From assembly GCA_013299045.1 (NCBI GenBank), contig JAAFJX010000011.1, positions 1 through 64,000 of the forward strand: DNA of 64,000 bases, written 5' to 3'. The DNA is from Cytophagales bacterium. GTDB lineage: Bacteria; Bacteroidota; Bacteroidia; Cytophagales; Bernardetiaceae. Position 1 is the stretch's first letter, and every line of letters begins with the position of its first letter. The notes under the pieces are model-generated. The model saw nothing but the letters and a program-made list of their open reading frames with translations. It did no database searches and was not told the origin of the DNA. Both the position numbers and the translations under genes were made by a program. Below are positions 1 through 6,149 of the stretch, piece by piece.

Positions 1-303
1 CAAGTTTTTTACTTCGTTACCTATTATTTCCTGCTCCCATTCCCAATCTTGTTCCGTTTGAGCAATATCAAGTCTATGTAAATCGCCATAAGCAACTGAC
101 AAGTAATAGTGAAACAAGCATTTATTTTCTATCTTATTTATTCGGCTTTCATTTTTCCCTAACTTCTCAATGGAAAACTTAATACTCATTTTATCAGAGT
201 TCTCAGATGCTAAGTCAATGAGTTGCCCTGCACTTTCAACAAGTGTCGTTTCGTCTGTTTCGTTATCGTTGAGTATGCGTTTTAGGTTGTCTGTTTCTGT
301 CAT
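1..303 (-). CDS. 5' part of a LA2681-like HEPN protein (cut by window edge)
   Basis: An open frame with no stop runs from an ATG at 303 to the window edge, giving 101 residues. It lies 31 bases inside the third gene cassette, the usual distance for a cassette gene. The stretch around residues 66-100 (Leu-Phe-His-Tyr-Tyr, then Trp-Glu-Trp-Glu-Gln) resembles the N-terminal part of LA2681-family HEPN proteins, which are predicted RNases or toxin-like proteins; this is recognition from memory, not a search. The C-terminal half, where HEPN catalytic residues would lie, is outside the window. Base composition is AT-rich like the rest of the cassette array. The frame is secure; the family name is tentative. 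Confidence 0.55.
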   Translation of the reverse strand, partial: MTETDNLKRILNDNETDETTLVESAGQLIDLASENSDKMSIKFSIEKLGKNESRINKIENKCLFHYYLSVAYGDLHRLDIAQTEQDWEWEQEIIGNEVKNL

Positions 304-333
304 TGGTTTTATGATTGTTAGTTTTTATAATAG

Positions 334-472
334 CCTGCAACGTTTTGCAGCTTGGCGAAGTGGCGGAAATCGAAGCACAAAACTTCAATTTTGCACAAAA
401 GTTGAACCGAAGAACAACTGTTGAATTTAGCACTAAACCCGCCATTTTGCCAAACTGATGTTAGCGGAAGCC
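334..472 (-). repeat. attC-like recombination site 2
   Basis: Imperfect palindrome with arms at 337-366 and 439-467 (15 of 19 inner bases pair), and a second inner hairpin near 381-406. The right end reads GTTAGCGGAAGCC (460-472), the inverse of the first bases of the same cassette (GGTTTCCGCTAAC at 1717-1729, 12 of 13 matching). The left end CCTGCAAC (334-341) is the GTT-type crossover site leading into the next cassette. This is the expected geometry of an integron attC read on the minus strand. Confidence 0.7.
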
Positions 473-483
473 TTTTTGAGTTT

Positions 484-714
484 TTAATCCAATAGCTCAA
501 CGCAGTTAAACCCTTTTTCGTTTAGTAGTTGTATGACTTTTTGTGCAATTTCAACTTCACTTTCAACTCTTAATATTTTGTCACAGTCATCAAGGTCAAA
601 GTTGCAAGTTTGCACGTAATCAAATAACCAAATTTCTTTCGTTATCATCTCGGCTGTTCTTTTTTTGGTTACGGAAGTTGCAAATACAGCTATTAAGTTT
701 TTTGAACTCTTCAT
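484..714 (-). CDS. small conserved protein of unknown function (76 aa)
   Basis: Small soluble protein with no signal peptide or membrane segment. The pattern Trp-Leu-Phe...Asn-Phe-Asp-Leu-Asp-Asp-Cys-Asp-Lys-Ile-Leu-Arg, followed near the C-terminus by Leu-Asn-Glu-Lys-Gly-Phe, matches a small Bacteroidota family I have seen without a function. It starts six bases after the SMR transporter gene stops, so the two are very likely translated from one message. It is the last gene of the second cassette and ends just before the attC palindrome. No function is claimed. Confidence 0.65.
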   Translation of the reverse strand: MKSSKNLIAVFATSVTKKRTAEMITKEIWLFDYVQTCNFDLDDCDKILRVESEVEIAQKVIQLLNEKGFNCVELLD

Positions 715-720
715 AGCCTT

Positions 721-1041
721 TTAGTTTGCAAACTTTAATCCTACAATACCAATGACAATAAGCAAAGCCGCTAAAAGTCTTAAAGTACTTGCAGAGTCAC
801 CAAAAAAAATAATTCCAACAATCAAAGTTCCAATTGCACCGATGCCCGTCCAAACAGCATAGGCAGTTCCTATCGGAATTGTCTTTTGTGAGTACCAGAG
901 TAAAACTCCACTTATAGTCATTGAGCCTATTGCTAAAACTAACCATAATAACTTATTGTTTGTCGCCTGTTGTGACATTTTCAGACCTAATGGCCACCCA
1001 ATTTCAAAAATACCCGCAATTATTAAAGCTATCCAGTTCAT
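721..1041 (-). CDS. sugE: SMR-family guanidinium/quaternary-ammonium exporter (SugE/Gdx type)
   Basis: Small multidrug resistance protein, 106 residues and four membrane helices, the normal family size; it works as an antiparallel dimer in the inner membrane and swaps protons for a cation. The essential membrane glutamate sits at residue 13 in Gly-Ile-Phe-Glu-Ile-Gly-Trp. The motif Gly-Thr-Ala-Tyr-Ala-Val-Trp-Thr-Gly-Ile-Gly favours the SugE/Gdx guanidinium subgroup, although EmrE-type proteins share much of it. It is downstream of a Crp/Fnr gene with a palindrome between them and directly upstream of a 76-residue protein gene. All three sit in one gene cassette. SMR genes are common cargo of integrons. 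Confidence 0.9.
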   Translation of the reverse strand: MNWIALIIAGIFEIGWPLGLKMSQQATNNKLLWLVLAIGSMTISGVLLWYSQKTIPIGTAYAVWTGIGAIGTLIVGIIFFGDSASTLRLLAALLIVIGIVGLKFAN

Positions 1042-1084
1042 ACTATTTTTTTTGCAAAGTTCAACAATAGCATAATAAAAACTG

Positions 1085-1099
1085 TTGACCTTAGGTCAA
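1085..1099. promoter_or_regulatory. perfect palindrome, possible Crp/Fnr operator
   Basis: TTGACC-TTA-GGTCAA lies in the 74-base gap between the Crp/Fnr gene and the SMR gene. TTGA/TCAA half-sites are typical of the Crp/Fnr family. Its place upstream of the exporter suggests control by the neighbouring regulator; this is inference. Confidence 0.45.
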
Positions 1100-1115
1100 T
1101 TAAATTAGTACAAAA

Positions 1116-1679
1116 CTAAATTTTGGCTCTGATTCTACTTAATCTTTCAACAGATACATTTAGGTAAGTCGCAATAATTTTTAGTGGAACTTCTTGTAAC
1201 AGTCTCGGGTAGTAGTTTAGTATTTTTTCATATCGTTGTGCAGCGTTCAAAGTTGCTATTTCTTTCAATTTTTGTTCCAACTGTACAATATATTGTTCCA
1301 TAAACATCAAGTCATACTCTAAAAACCAAGGGTATTTTGTCTTAGCTTCTGAATATTTATTATAGTTAATGCAAAGCAACTCAATATCCGTTACAGCAAT
1401 TATGCTTTCGGCACTTTTTGTTTGATAAGTAAAACTATCAAATGAGAAAGCGATATCCCCTGCTAAATAAATATCTGTTGTAACGACTTTGTCGTCAAAG
1501 TTAAAACATTTTATCGCTACTCCTTTTGTAATGATATAATTTTCCTTACAAACTTGTCCATCGTTTAGTAAATAAGTGTTTTTCTTAATGCTTTTTTGTG
1601 TAAACAGCGATTGGATAACGTTTGCTTTATCAGTATCAATTGAATTTAAAAAATTAAAATAGTCTAAGTTGTCTTTCAT
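1116..1679 (-). CDS. Crp/Fnr-family transcriptional regulator
   Basis: A 187-residue protein with an N-terminal cyclic-nucleotide-binding-like beta roll (about residues 20-110), a linking helix and a short C-terminal helix-turn-helix (Pro-Leu-Lys-Ile-Ile-Ala-Thr-Tyr-Leu-Asn-Val-Ser followed by Arg-Leu-Ser-Arg-Ile-Arg). It lacks the cysteine set of oxygen-sensing Fnr and the conserved cAMP-contact residues I would expect in Crp, so the signal is unknown; many Bacteroidota members are of this kind. It is the first gene of the second cassette and precedes the exporter gene, which it may control through the 15-bp palindrome in the gap. The start is the only good ATG, about 50 bases inside the cassette. 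Confidence 0.85.
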   Translation of the reverse strand: MKDNLDYFNFLNSIDTDKANVIQSLFTQKSIKKNTYLLNDGQVCKENYIITKGVAIKCFNFDDKVVTTDIYLAGDIAFSFDSFTYQTKSAESIIAVTDIELLCINYNKYSEAKTKYPWFLEYDLMFMEQYIVQLEQKLKEIATLNAAQRYEKILNYYPRLLQEVPLKIIATYLNVSVERLSRIRAKI

Positions 1680-1722
1680 AATTCTCTATGAACCTAAGAT
1701 TTAGTTGTCCGTTTAAGGTTTC

Positions 1723-1926
1723 CGCTAACGAGCAGGGCTTTGTGCAGGTTGGGAAATAGAATTCCGTCAGCCGATAACCAAAGCCCAATAATTGCAATAT
1801 TGCTGATGTTTTATTCATAAGCCAAATTTATAACGTCTAGCTGGAACTGAAGTTAAATAGTAGCACAAATGTTGGGGCTTATTCCGTCTGCCCAACTTGC
1901 ACAAAACCCAATGTTAGCTGTAGTGC
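1723..1926 (-). repeat. attC-like recombination site 1
   Basis: About 200 bases forming a long imperfect palindrome: the arm at 1723-1753 (from CGCTAACG through GGTTGGG) pairs with the arm at 1891-1920 (from CCCAACTTGC to GTTAGCTG). The outer bases are GTTAGC inverted at both ends. GTTAGCTGTAGTGC (1913-1926) is the inverse of the start of the same cassette, GCATTACAGCTAAC at 3167-3180, with 13 of 14 bases matching; this R''-to-cassette-start match defines an integron cassette. The rest of the 300-base gap is the unpaired middle of this site. Confidence 0.75.
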
Positions 1927-1986
1927 TTCTTGTCTATAGTTGTTCAAGTTCATATTACTAATGATACTTTTTAATTATTCTATGTT

Positions 1987-3111
1987 CTATTCTGAGAACA
2001 ATGTAAACGTCTTTCCGTCAAACCGATATAAATCGCCACCTGTTGTACCAACCCATAAATTTCCTTCATTGTCTTCCACAATTGTACCAGCTATTTTATT
2101 TGTAGAACCACTTATTATAGGAAAATACTCAAATGATTTGCCATTGTATTTGCATATACCACAACTATTTTTTCTATTTTCTAGAGGAAACCATAAATTA
2201 TCATTATGGTCTTTATACCCACCAAATGGACTCCCTTGTAGGAAACTTTCCTCTCTTGTAAAAGTTTGAACATTGTCTTTAGAATAACGAACAAGAATAT
2301 TCCAATTGCTAAACCATACATTGCCAGCTTTGTCTTTTACTCTCGGTATTAAATTACTTGGTTTAGCGTTTAAAGCCCACTCTTGATTGTTAGTAAGTGT
2401 TTTACCATCGTAGCAAAACACACCTTGTGAAGCTCTTCCACCAAACCAAATTTTGCCTTCGGCATCTTCTACAATTCTTTCTATCCAACCAAATTCAATA
2501 CCTGTATTATTCTGCACGCCATCGTTTACAGTAAAATTGGTAAACGTTTTTCCATCGTATCTGTACACTGCTTTGTCTGCAGCAAACCAATAATGCCCTT
2601 TACTATCTTGAATAATATCAAATATTTCATTTTCTTGACTAACTACACCATACAGAGGGTCTGTTGTGGTGGGTTGATACAGTTTAGCATTTGCTCCTCT
2701 AAGTGTGGTTGTAGAAATTTTTGCAAAAGTATTTCCGTCCCAAGTTGTAACACCATCTGATGTCCCAAGCCAAATAATGCCTTTTGTATCTTCATAAATA
2801 GAACCAACAGAATTGTTGCTTAATCCATCAGTTGTAGTGTATTGTCTAAATAATTTACCATCATAACGATATACACCTCCATTTGAGGTGCCAAACCACA
2901 GGCTACCCTTAGTGTCTTTTAGGGAAGAGTTTATTTGGTCTGTTTCTCTCGCCCAATGTGATTTTTTAAATTTTGGATATCCGACTTTTTCGGTTTTGAT
3001 AATCTTGGTCTGTTCTGTTGATGAATTGGTCTTTACCTGTCCGTTGCAAGAAGTCAAAAACATTGTCACCGAAAAAGTGAAGCTGATATTTAGTATGTTT
3101 AGTTTTGTCAT
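1987..3111 (-). CDS. two-component-regulator-propeller lipoprotein
   Basis: Exported lipoprotein of 374 residues. The signal peptide ends at a lipobox with Cys22 (Phe-Leu-Thr-Ser-Cys). The rest consists of repeated blades of the Reg_prop type (Ile-Trp-Leu/Phe-Gly-Thr...Gly-Val...Tyr-Asp-Gly-Lys-Thr-Phe), the fold seen as the sensor part of hybrid two-component proteins of Bacteroidota, but here without membrane helix, kinase or DNA-binding domain. It is therefore a free-standing periplasmic or outer-membrane-attached propeller; ligand unknown. It is the only gene of the first cassette, next to the attI-like end of the array. Composition is AT-rich like the other cassette genes. Confidence 0.8.
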   Translation of the reverse strand: MTKLNILNISFTFSVTMFLTSCNGQVKTNSSTEQTKIIKTEKVGYPKFKKSHWARETDQINSSLKDTKGSLWFGTSNGGVYRYDGKLFRQYTTTDGLSNNSVGSIYEDTKGIIWLGTSDGVTTWDGNTFAKISTTTLRGANAKLYQPTTTDPLYGVVSQENEIFDIIQDSKGHYWFAADKAVYRYDGKTFTNFTVNDGVQNNTGIEFGWIERIVEDAEGKIWFGGRASQGVFCYDGKTLTNNQEWALNAKPSNLIPRVKDKAGNVWFSNWNILVRYSKDNVQTFTREESFLQGSPFGGYKDHNDNLWFPLENRKNSCGICKYNGKSFEYFPIISGSTNKIAGTIVEDNEGNLWVGTTGGDLYRFDGKTFTLFSE

Positions 3112-3418
3112 ATCTTTTGAATTATTTTGTTTTAAATTGTTCGTTTTTTGTCGAGTTGTCGTGATAGCATTACAGCTAACTCATAAATAGACGCAACTCA
3201 CGCCTATTTCCCTGCAAAAATAAAAATTCTTTTTTATATTTCCAAACATCTCTAAAAAATAAATTTTAAACTATTGAAAATGAATAACTTATAATTAAAT
3301 ACATTGCGTCAATCAATCTATAACAATACAAAATACGCATTGCGTTTTCGTGTATTGTTTAAGATGTTTTTTGTTCAAAATATTTTTTGATAATACAAAA
3401 TACGCATTGCATAATTTT
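3112..3418 (-). promoter_or_regulatory. attI-like leader region of the cassette array
   Basis: AT-rich stretch between ssb and the first cassette with no credible gene. It holds the first crossover site (GTTAGCTGTAATGC on the minus strand, 3180-3167) and two exact copies of a 19-bp direct repeat at 3325-3343 and 3392-3410. In integrons this is where attI, extra integrase-binding repeats and the cassette promoter lie. No palindrome of attC type surrounds the 3180 site, as expected of attI. Which base pairs make up attI cannot be decided by eye. Confidence 0.55.
3325..3410. repeat. 19-bp direct repeat pair
   Basis: AATACAAAATACGCATTGC occurs exactly at 3325-3343 and again at 3392-3410, 67 bases apart (six-plus helical turns). 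A weaker relative (ACATTGCGTC) lies at 3301-3310. Candidate integrase-binding (DR-type) sites or operators for cassette transcription. Confidence 0.8.
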
Positions 3419-3754
3419 TCATTGTCGTTTGTCTAAAAGCAATATTTTTTCGCTTATAATTTCCGTAACGTAGTGTTTTATACTTTGTGCGTCTTCGTAG
3501 TTGCGAGTTTTGATCTTGCCCTCAATGTACAGCAAACTACCTTTTTCTACATATTTTTCGACTATTTCTGCCAAATTACGCCACAAAATAATGCTGTGCC
3601 ATTCGGTTTCGGTATGCAACTCGCCATTTTCTTTGCGATAGCTTTCAGTTGTTGCCAAAGAGAATTTGGCAACTTTGATGTTTTTATCTAAAACCTTAAT
3701 TTCGGGCGTGTTGCCCACATTTCCTATCAAGGTTACTTTGTTTAATCCTTTCAT
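3419..3754 (-). CDS. ssb: single-stranded DNA-binding protein, short form without acidic tail
   Basis: A 111-residue OB-fold SSB: the start Asn-Lys-Val-Thr-Leu-Ile-Gly-Asn-Val-Gly, the Glu-Trp-His-Ser-Ile-Ile-Leu-Trp core and Gly-Ser-Leu-Leu-Tyr-Ile-Glu-Gly-Lys are all canonical. It stops right after the OB fold (ending Leu-Leu-Asp-Lys-Arg-Gln), so it lacks the acidic Asp/Glu-Pro-Phe tail that housekeeping SSBs use to recruit partner proteins. It starts one base after the integrase stop codon and is surely co-transcribed with it. Since integron integrases act on folded single-stranded attC, an SSB tied to the integrase could tune folding or availability of the substrate; that role is inferred. 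A genome-wide housekeeping ssb should exist elsewhere. Confidence 0.9.
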   Translation of the reverse strand: MKGLNKVTLIGNVGNTPEIKVLDKNIKVAKFSLATTESYRKENGELHTETEWHSIILWRNLAEIVEKYVEKGSLLYIEGKIKTRNYEDAQSIKHYVTEIISEKILLLDKRQ

Positions 3755-3755
3755 G

Positions 3756-4823
3756 TTATTCCAAAGTGTCTAATGGACTCTTGATTTTCTTGATGCTTTT
3801 TTCACTCACATGAGTATAGCGCAAGGTAGTTTTGATGTCATTATGTCCCAAAAGTTCCTGAATGAACCTAATGTCTGTTCCACCCTCCAAAAGATGCGTA
3901 GCGAAACTATGCCTGAGACCATGTATGCCTATTTCTTTGTTAATTTTAGCTTTTCGCATAGCGGTTTTAAAAACCTGTTGCGCACTTCGAATGCTGTACT
4001 GTCCTCCATATTGCCCTTCAAAAAGATATTTTTGAGGCTTATATTCCTTGTAATAGGCGCGCAACTGCTCCAAAACAGTTTCAGGCAAGTTCACATAGCG
4101 GTCTTTTTTGCCCTTAGCTTGTTCTATCAGCACCTGCATATTGCCCGAATCAATATCCGTTATTTTTAAGTTCACAATTTCGCTTACTCGAAGCCCCATA
4201 CCATAGCAAAGTTTGAGCATGACATTGTGCTTTAGATTGCTTGTTACCTCAAAAAGTTTTTTTATGTCTCGTGTACTGATGACTTTGGGCAAAATAGTAG
4301 GCTTTTTAGGACGCGGAATGTCTATAAAAATTTTATCTTGATTCAGCACCTGCTCAAAATAAAATTTTATGGCATTGATTCTGCTGTGCAACGTATTTTC
4401 CGAAAGTTTAAGTGTGTTCGTGCAATACAAAAAATAACTACGCAATTTCTCTGCATCTAAACTATCCACTGCATGGCTTTTCAGCGTTTGAAGCAACTGC
4501 CCAAATTCATTTTTGTATGTGTTAATGGTATTAGGGCTATACGATTTTAGTTTCAGGGCTTCTAAAAAACGGATAAAGGCAGGCTGATTAACCGAATGGA
4601 TAAGGTGAGGAGTATTTAACTTTGAAGACTCTTCCGTCAAACCAAATTTATCTCTATAAAACTTATTATCAGGAACATACCATGCCTTTTTTGACTGACT
4701 CCACCGCGAACCAGTCAGAGAGCGCACCCAGGCTTTCCGCTCAGCTGTAATGGTCGTGAACCTAATAATAATAACATTTTTATCGTCATGTTTGCCCAAT
4801 TCGTAAAATACATTCTCGTTCAT
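3756..4823 (-). CDS. tyrosine recombinase, integron-integrase-like
   Basis: A 355-residue tyrosine recombinase. Residues 1-70 form an extra N-terminal module, 80-165 the core-binding SAM-like domain, 175-345 the catalytic domain with Arg212, Lys240, His301, Arg304, His327 and nucleophile Tyr336. The C-terminus reads Ile-Lys-Ser-Pro-Leu-Asp-Thr-Leu, very close to the Val-Arg-Ser-Pro-Leu-Asp ending of IntI proteins, and His-Ser-Phe-Ala-Thr-His-Leu-Leu-Glu with Asp-Ile-Arg-Phe-Ile-Gln-Glu-Leu-Leu-Gly-His also match IntI. However, the IntI-specific insertion between the lysine strand and the His-x-x-Arg box is absent, as in XerC/XerD. It lies upstream of, and is co-oriented with, attI-like and attC-like sites, so it is the likely cassette recombinase. 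Confidence 0.88.
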   Translation of the reverse strand: MNENVFYELGKHDDKNVIIIRFTTITAERKAWVRSLTGSRWSQSKKAWYVPDNKFYRDKFGLTEESSKLNTPHLIHSVNQPAFIRFLEALKLKSYSPNTINTYKNEFGQLLQTLKSHAVDSLDAEKLRSYFLYCTNTLKLSENTLHSRINAIKFYFEQVLNQDKIFIDIPRPKKPTILPKVISTRDIKKLFEVTSNLKHNVMLKLCYGMGLRVSEIVNLKITDIDSGNMQVLIEQAKGKKDRYVNLPETVLEQLRAYYKEYKPQKYLFEGQYGGQYSIRSAQQVFKTAMRKAKINKEIGIHGLRHSFATHLLEGGTDIRFIQELLGHNDIKTTLRYTHVSEKSIKKIKSPLDTLE

Positions 4824-4836
4824 AAATTTTTTTATT

Positions 4837-5100
4837 TCAATCCCTTTTTTCCAATGCCCAGAAGGTCATAAAAAGAACAGCCTCCGAAACGGACAACACA
4901 CTGACAAAGATGACAAAAACTTGGGCTTCTGGCAGGATATTCAGTTGCTGCGCGGCCGCCAAAAATTGCGTACAGGCCGCCAAGACAAACAATTCAGCAG
5001 CTATCAGGGCTGCCAGCGGGTGCTTTTGGGCACGCAAAAAAAACCAGCAAAAAAGCGCCAACGCCAGCATAAGCCCGCTCGCAACAACAAAGCCAGCCAT
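4837..5100 (-). CDS. lone NuoK-like small membrane protein
   Basis: An 87-residue protein with three membrane helices (about 3-22, 29-50, 59-82). Glu36 in helix 2 (Ala-Ala-Glu-Leu) and Glu73 in helix 3 (Ser-Glu-Ala-Val), plus Gln60-Val-Phe-Val-Ile-Phe, reproduce the NuoK pattern, in which E. coli Glu36 and Glu72 take part in proton pumping of complex I. No other nuo gene is nearby; the next gene downstream is a recombinase and the upstream neighbour starts three bases away and encodes a DUF2911 protein. It is somewhat shorter than usual NuoK (about 100 residues) and starts later in helix 1. Either a moved subunit, a paralogue with another role, or an MrpC-like protein. Confidence 0.6.
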   Translation of the reverse strand: MAGFVVASGLMLALALFCWFFLRAQKHPLAALIAAELFVLAACTQFLAAAQQLNILPEAQVFVIFVSVLSVSEAVLFMTFWALEKRD

Positions 5101-5103
5101 TCT

Positions 5104-6000
5104 CTAGTTTTTTAGTTTGGTCTGCCAGTCTGTTATGAGCTTATTAATGGCATCTTTGTAGGCAAACTTTTCGCCTTCAGCTTTTATGCCACTTTCTAAT
5201 GCTTTGTTCGCATTAGCCACAGCCGCCGAAAAGTCTTTTTTCAAAGCCAACAACTCAGCTTTTATCCAGTATGGATAAAAATGCTCTGGCTTAATGACTA
5301 TGGCTTGTTCTATCCATTGCAGGGCAAGGTCTGGGTCTAGTTTGTTGTCTTTGTAGTAATTGGCCGAACGGACATAGGTTTGCCAGTCTTCGGGTTTGGC
5401 GTTCTCTATGGCTTTGGCAATGTTCTTTTGTGCTTTCAGGACGGTGTTTACCTCCAGCGGAATCCGCAGCGCCAAACTCTCCCAGCGCATGATGATAACG
5501 GCCGAATTAGGCTGTAAATCGCCTATTTCAAAGGTCATCGTTTCCGTAAAAGTATTGGGGGCCACTAGCGCCGCAGCTGTAAACTCATTCTTGGTGGCAT
5601 CATAGTTTTCTACACCCCAGAGCGCCGTATCTTTGTTCAAAACAACAAGCCACTCACCCTTTTTTTGCGGCACGGTCAGCAGCGCATATTTGCCCGCTTT
5701 TAGGGCCTTTCCACCTAATTTTACGTCATCATCAAACTCCAGAACAGTGGCTTCATTCGCGCCTGTTCGCCACACTGTCCCGTAAGGCACGAGCTTACCC
5801 CAAATTTTCCCTGTTCTGCCTTTTACGCTGGGCCTTCCGTAGGTAATTTTTACCTTTGTAAGCCCTACAATTTGGTCTGTTTGGCCGTGCGGGCTGCTAC
5901 GGGGCAGGTCTTGCGCCTTGATACTGGGCAAAAACACCGCATTAAAAAGTGCCAAAAAGCAGGCTATAAATACAAAATAGAAGCATTGGGGGCATTTCAT
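5104..6000 (-). CDS. exported DUF2911 protein with C-terminal TPR-like repeats
   Basis: A 298-residue protein. A Sec signal peptide covers about residues 1-29 (ending Ile-Lys-Ala-Gln). Residues 35-180 match DUF2911: Ser-Pro-His-Gly...Val-Lys-Ile-Thr-Tyr-Gly-Arg-Pro-Ser-Val-Lys-Gly-Arg, Val-Pro-Tyr-Gly-Thr-Val-Trp-Arg-Thr-Gly-Ala-Asn-Glu-Ala-Thr, and Leu-Lys-Ala-Gly-Lys-Tyr-Ala-Leu. Residues 195-290 look like TPR helices. DUF2911 is common in Bacteroidota periplasmic proteins and has no known activity. The gene stands just upstream of the NuoK-like gene on the same strand. Confidence 0.85.
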   Translation of the reverse strand: MKCPQCFYFVFIACFLALFNAVFLPSIKAQDLPRSSPHGQTDQIVGLTKVKITYGRPSVKGRTGKIWGKLVPYGTVWRTGANEATVLEFDDDVKLGGKALKAGKYALLTVPQKKGEWLVVLNKDTALWGVENYDATKNEFTAAALVAPNTFTETMTFEIGDLQPNSAVIIMRWESLALRIPLEVNTVLKAQKNIAKAIENAKPEDWQTYVRSANYYKDNKLDPDLALQWIEQAIVIKPEHFYPYWIKAELLALKKDFSAAVANANKALESGIKAEGEKFAYKDAINKLITDWQTKLKN

Positions 6001-6149
6001 AGACTTTTACAAATAGCTAGTGGTTTACAAAGCATACGCATTAGAAAAGACAAAGGTATATAAAAATAGGGCGCAAAAAAGACGGCGCTCAAATTTATTT
6101 GTGCCTCATTCCCAGTAAGTGTCTTTACAAAAAACACAAAAATGCTTTA

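Noticed and set aside
2888-3190. 100-codon plus-strand frame opposite the propeller lipoprotein
   Set aside because: Antisense shadow of a well-supported gene.
1-4823. Prophage or conjugative element as explanation for the recombinase region
   Set aside because: No phage structural, mobilisation or relaxase gene is near, while the GTTAGC boundary pattern fits integron cassettes.
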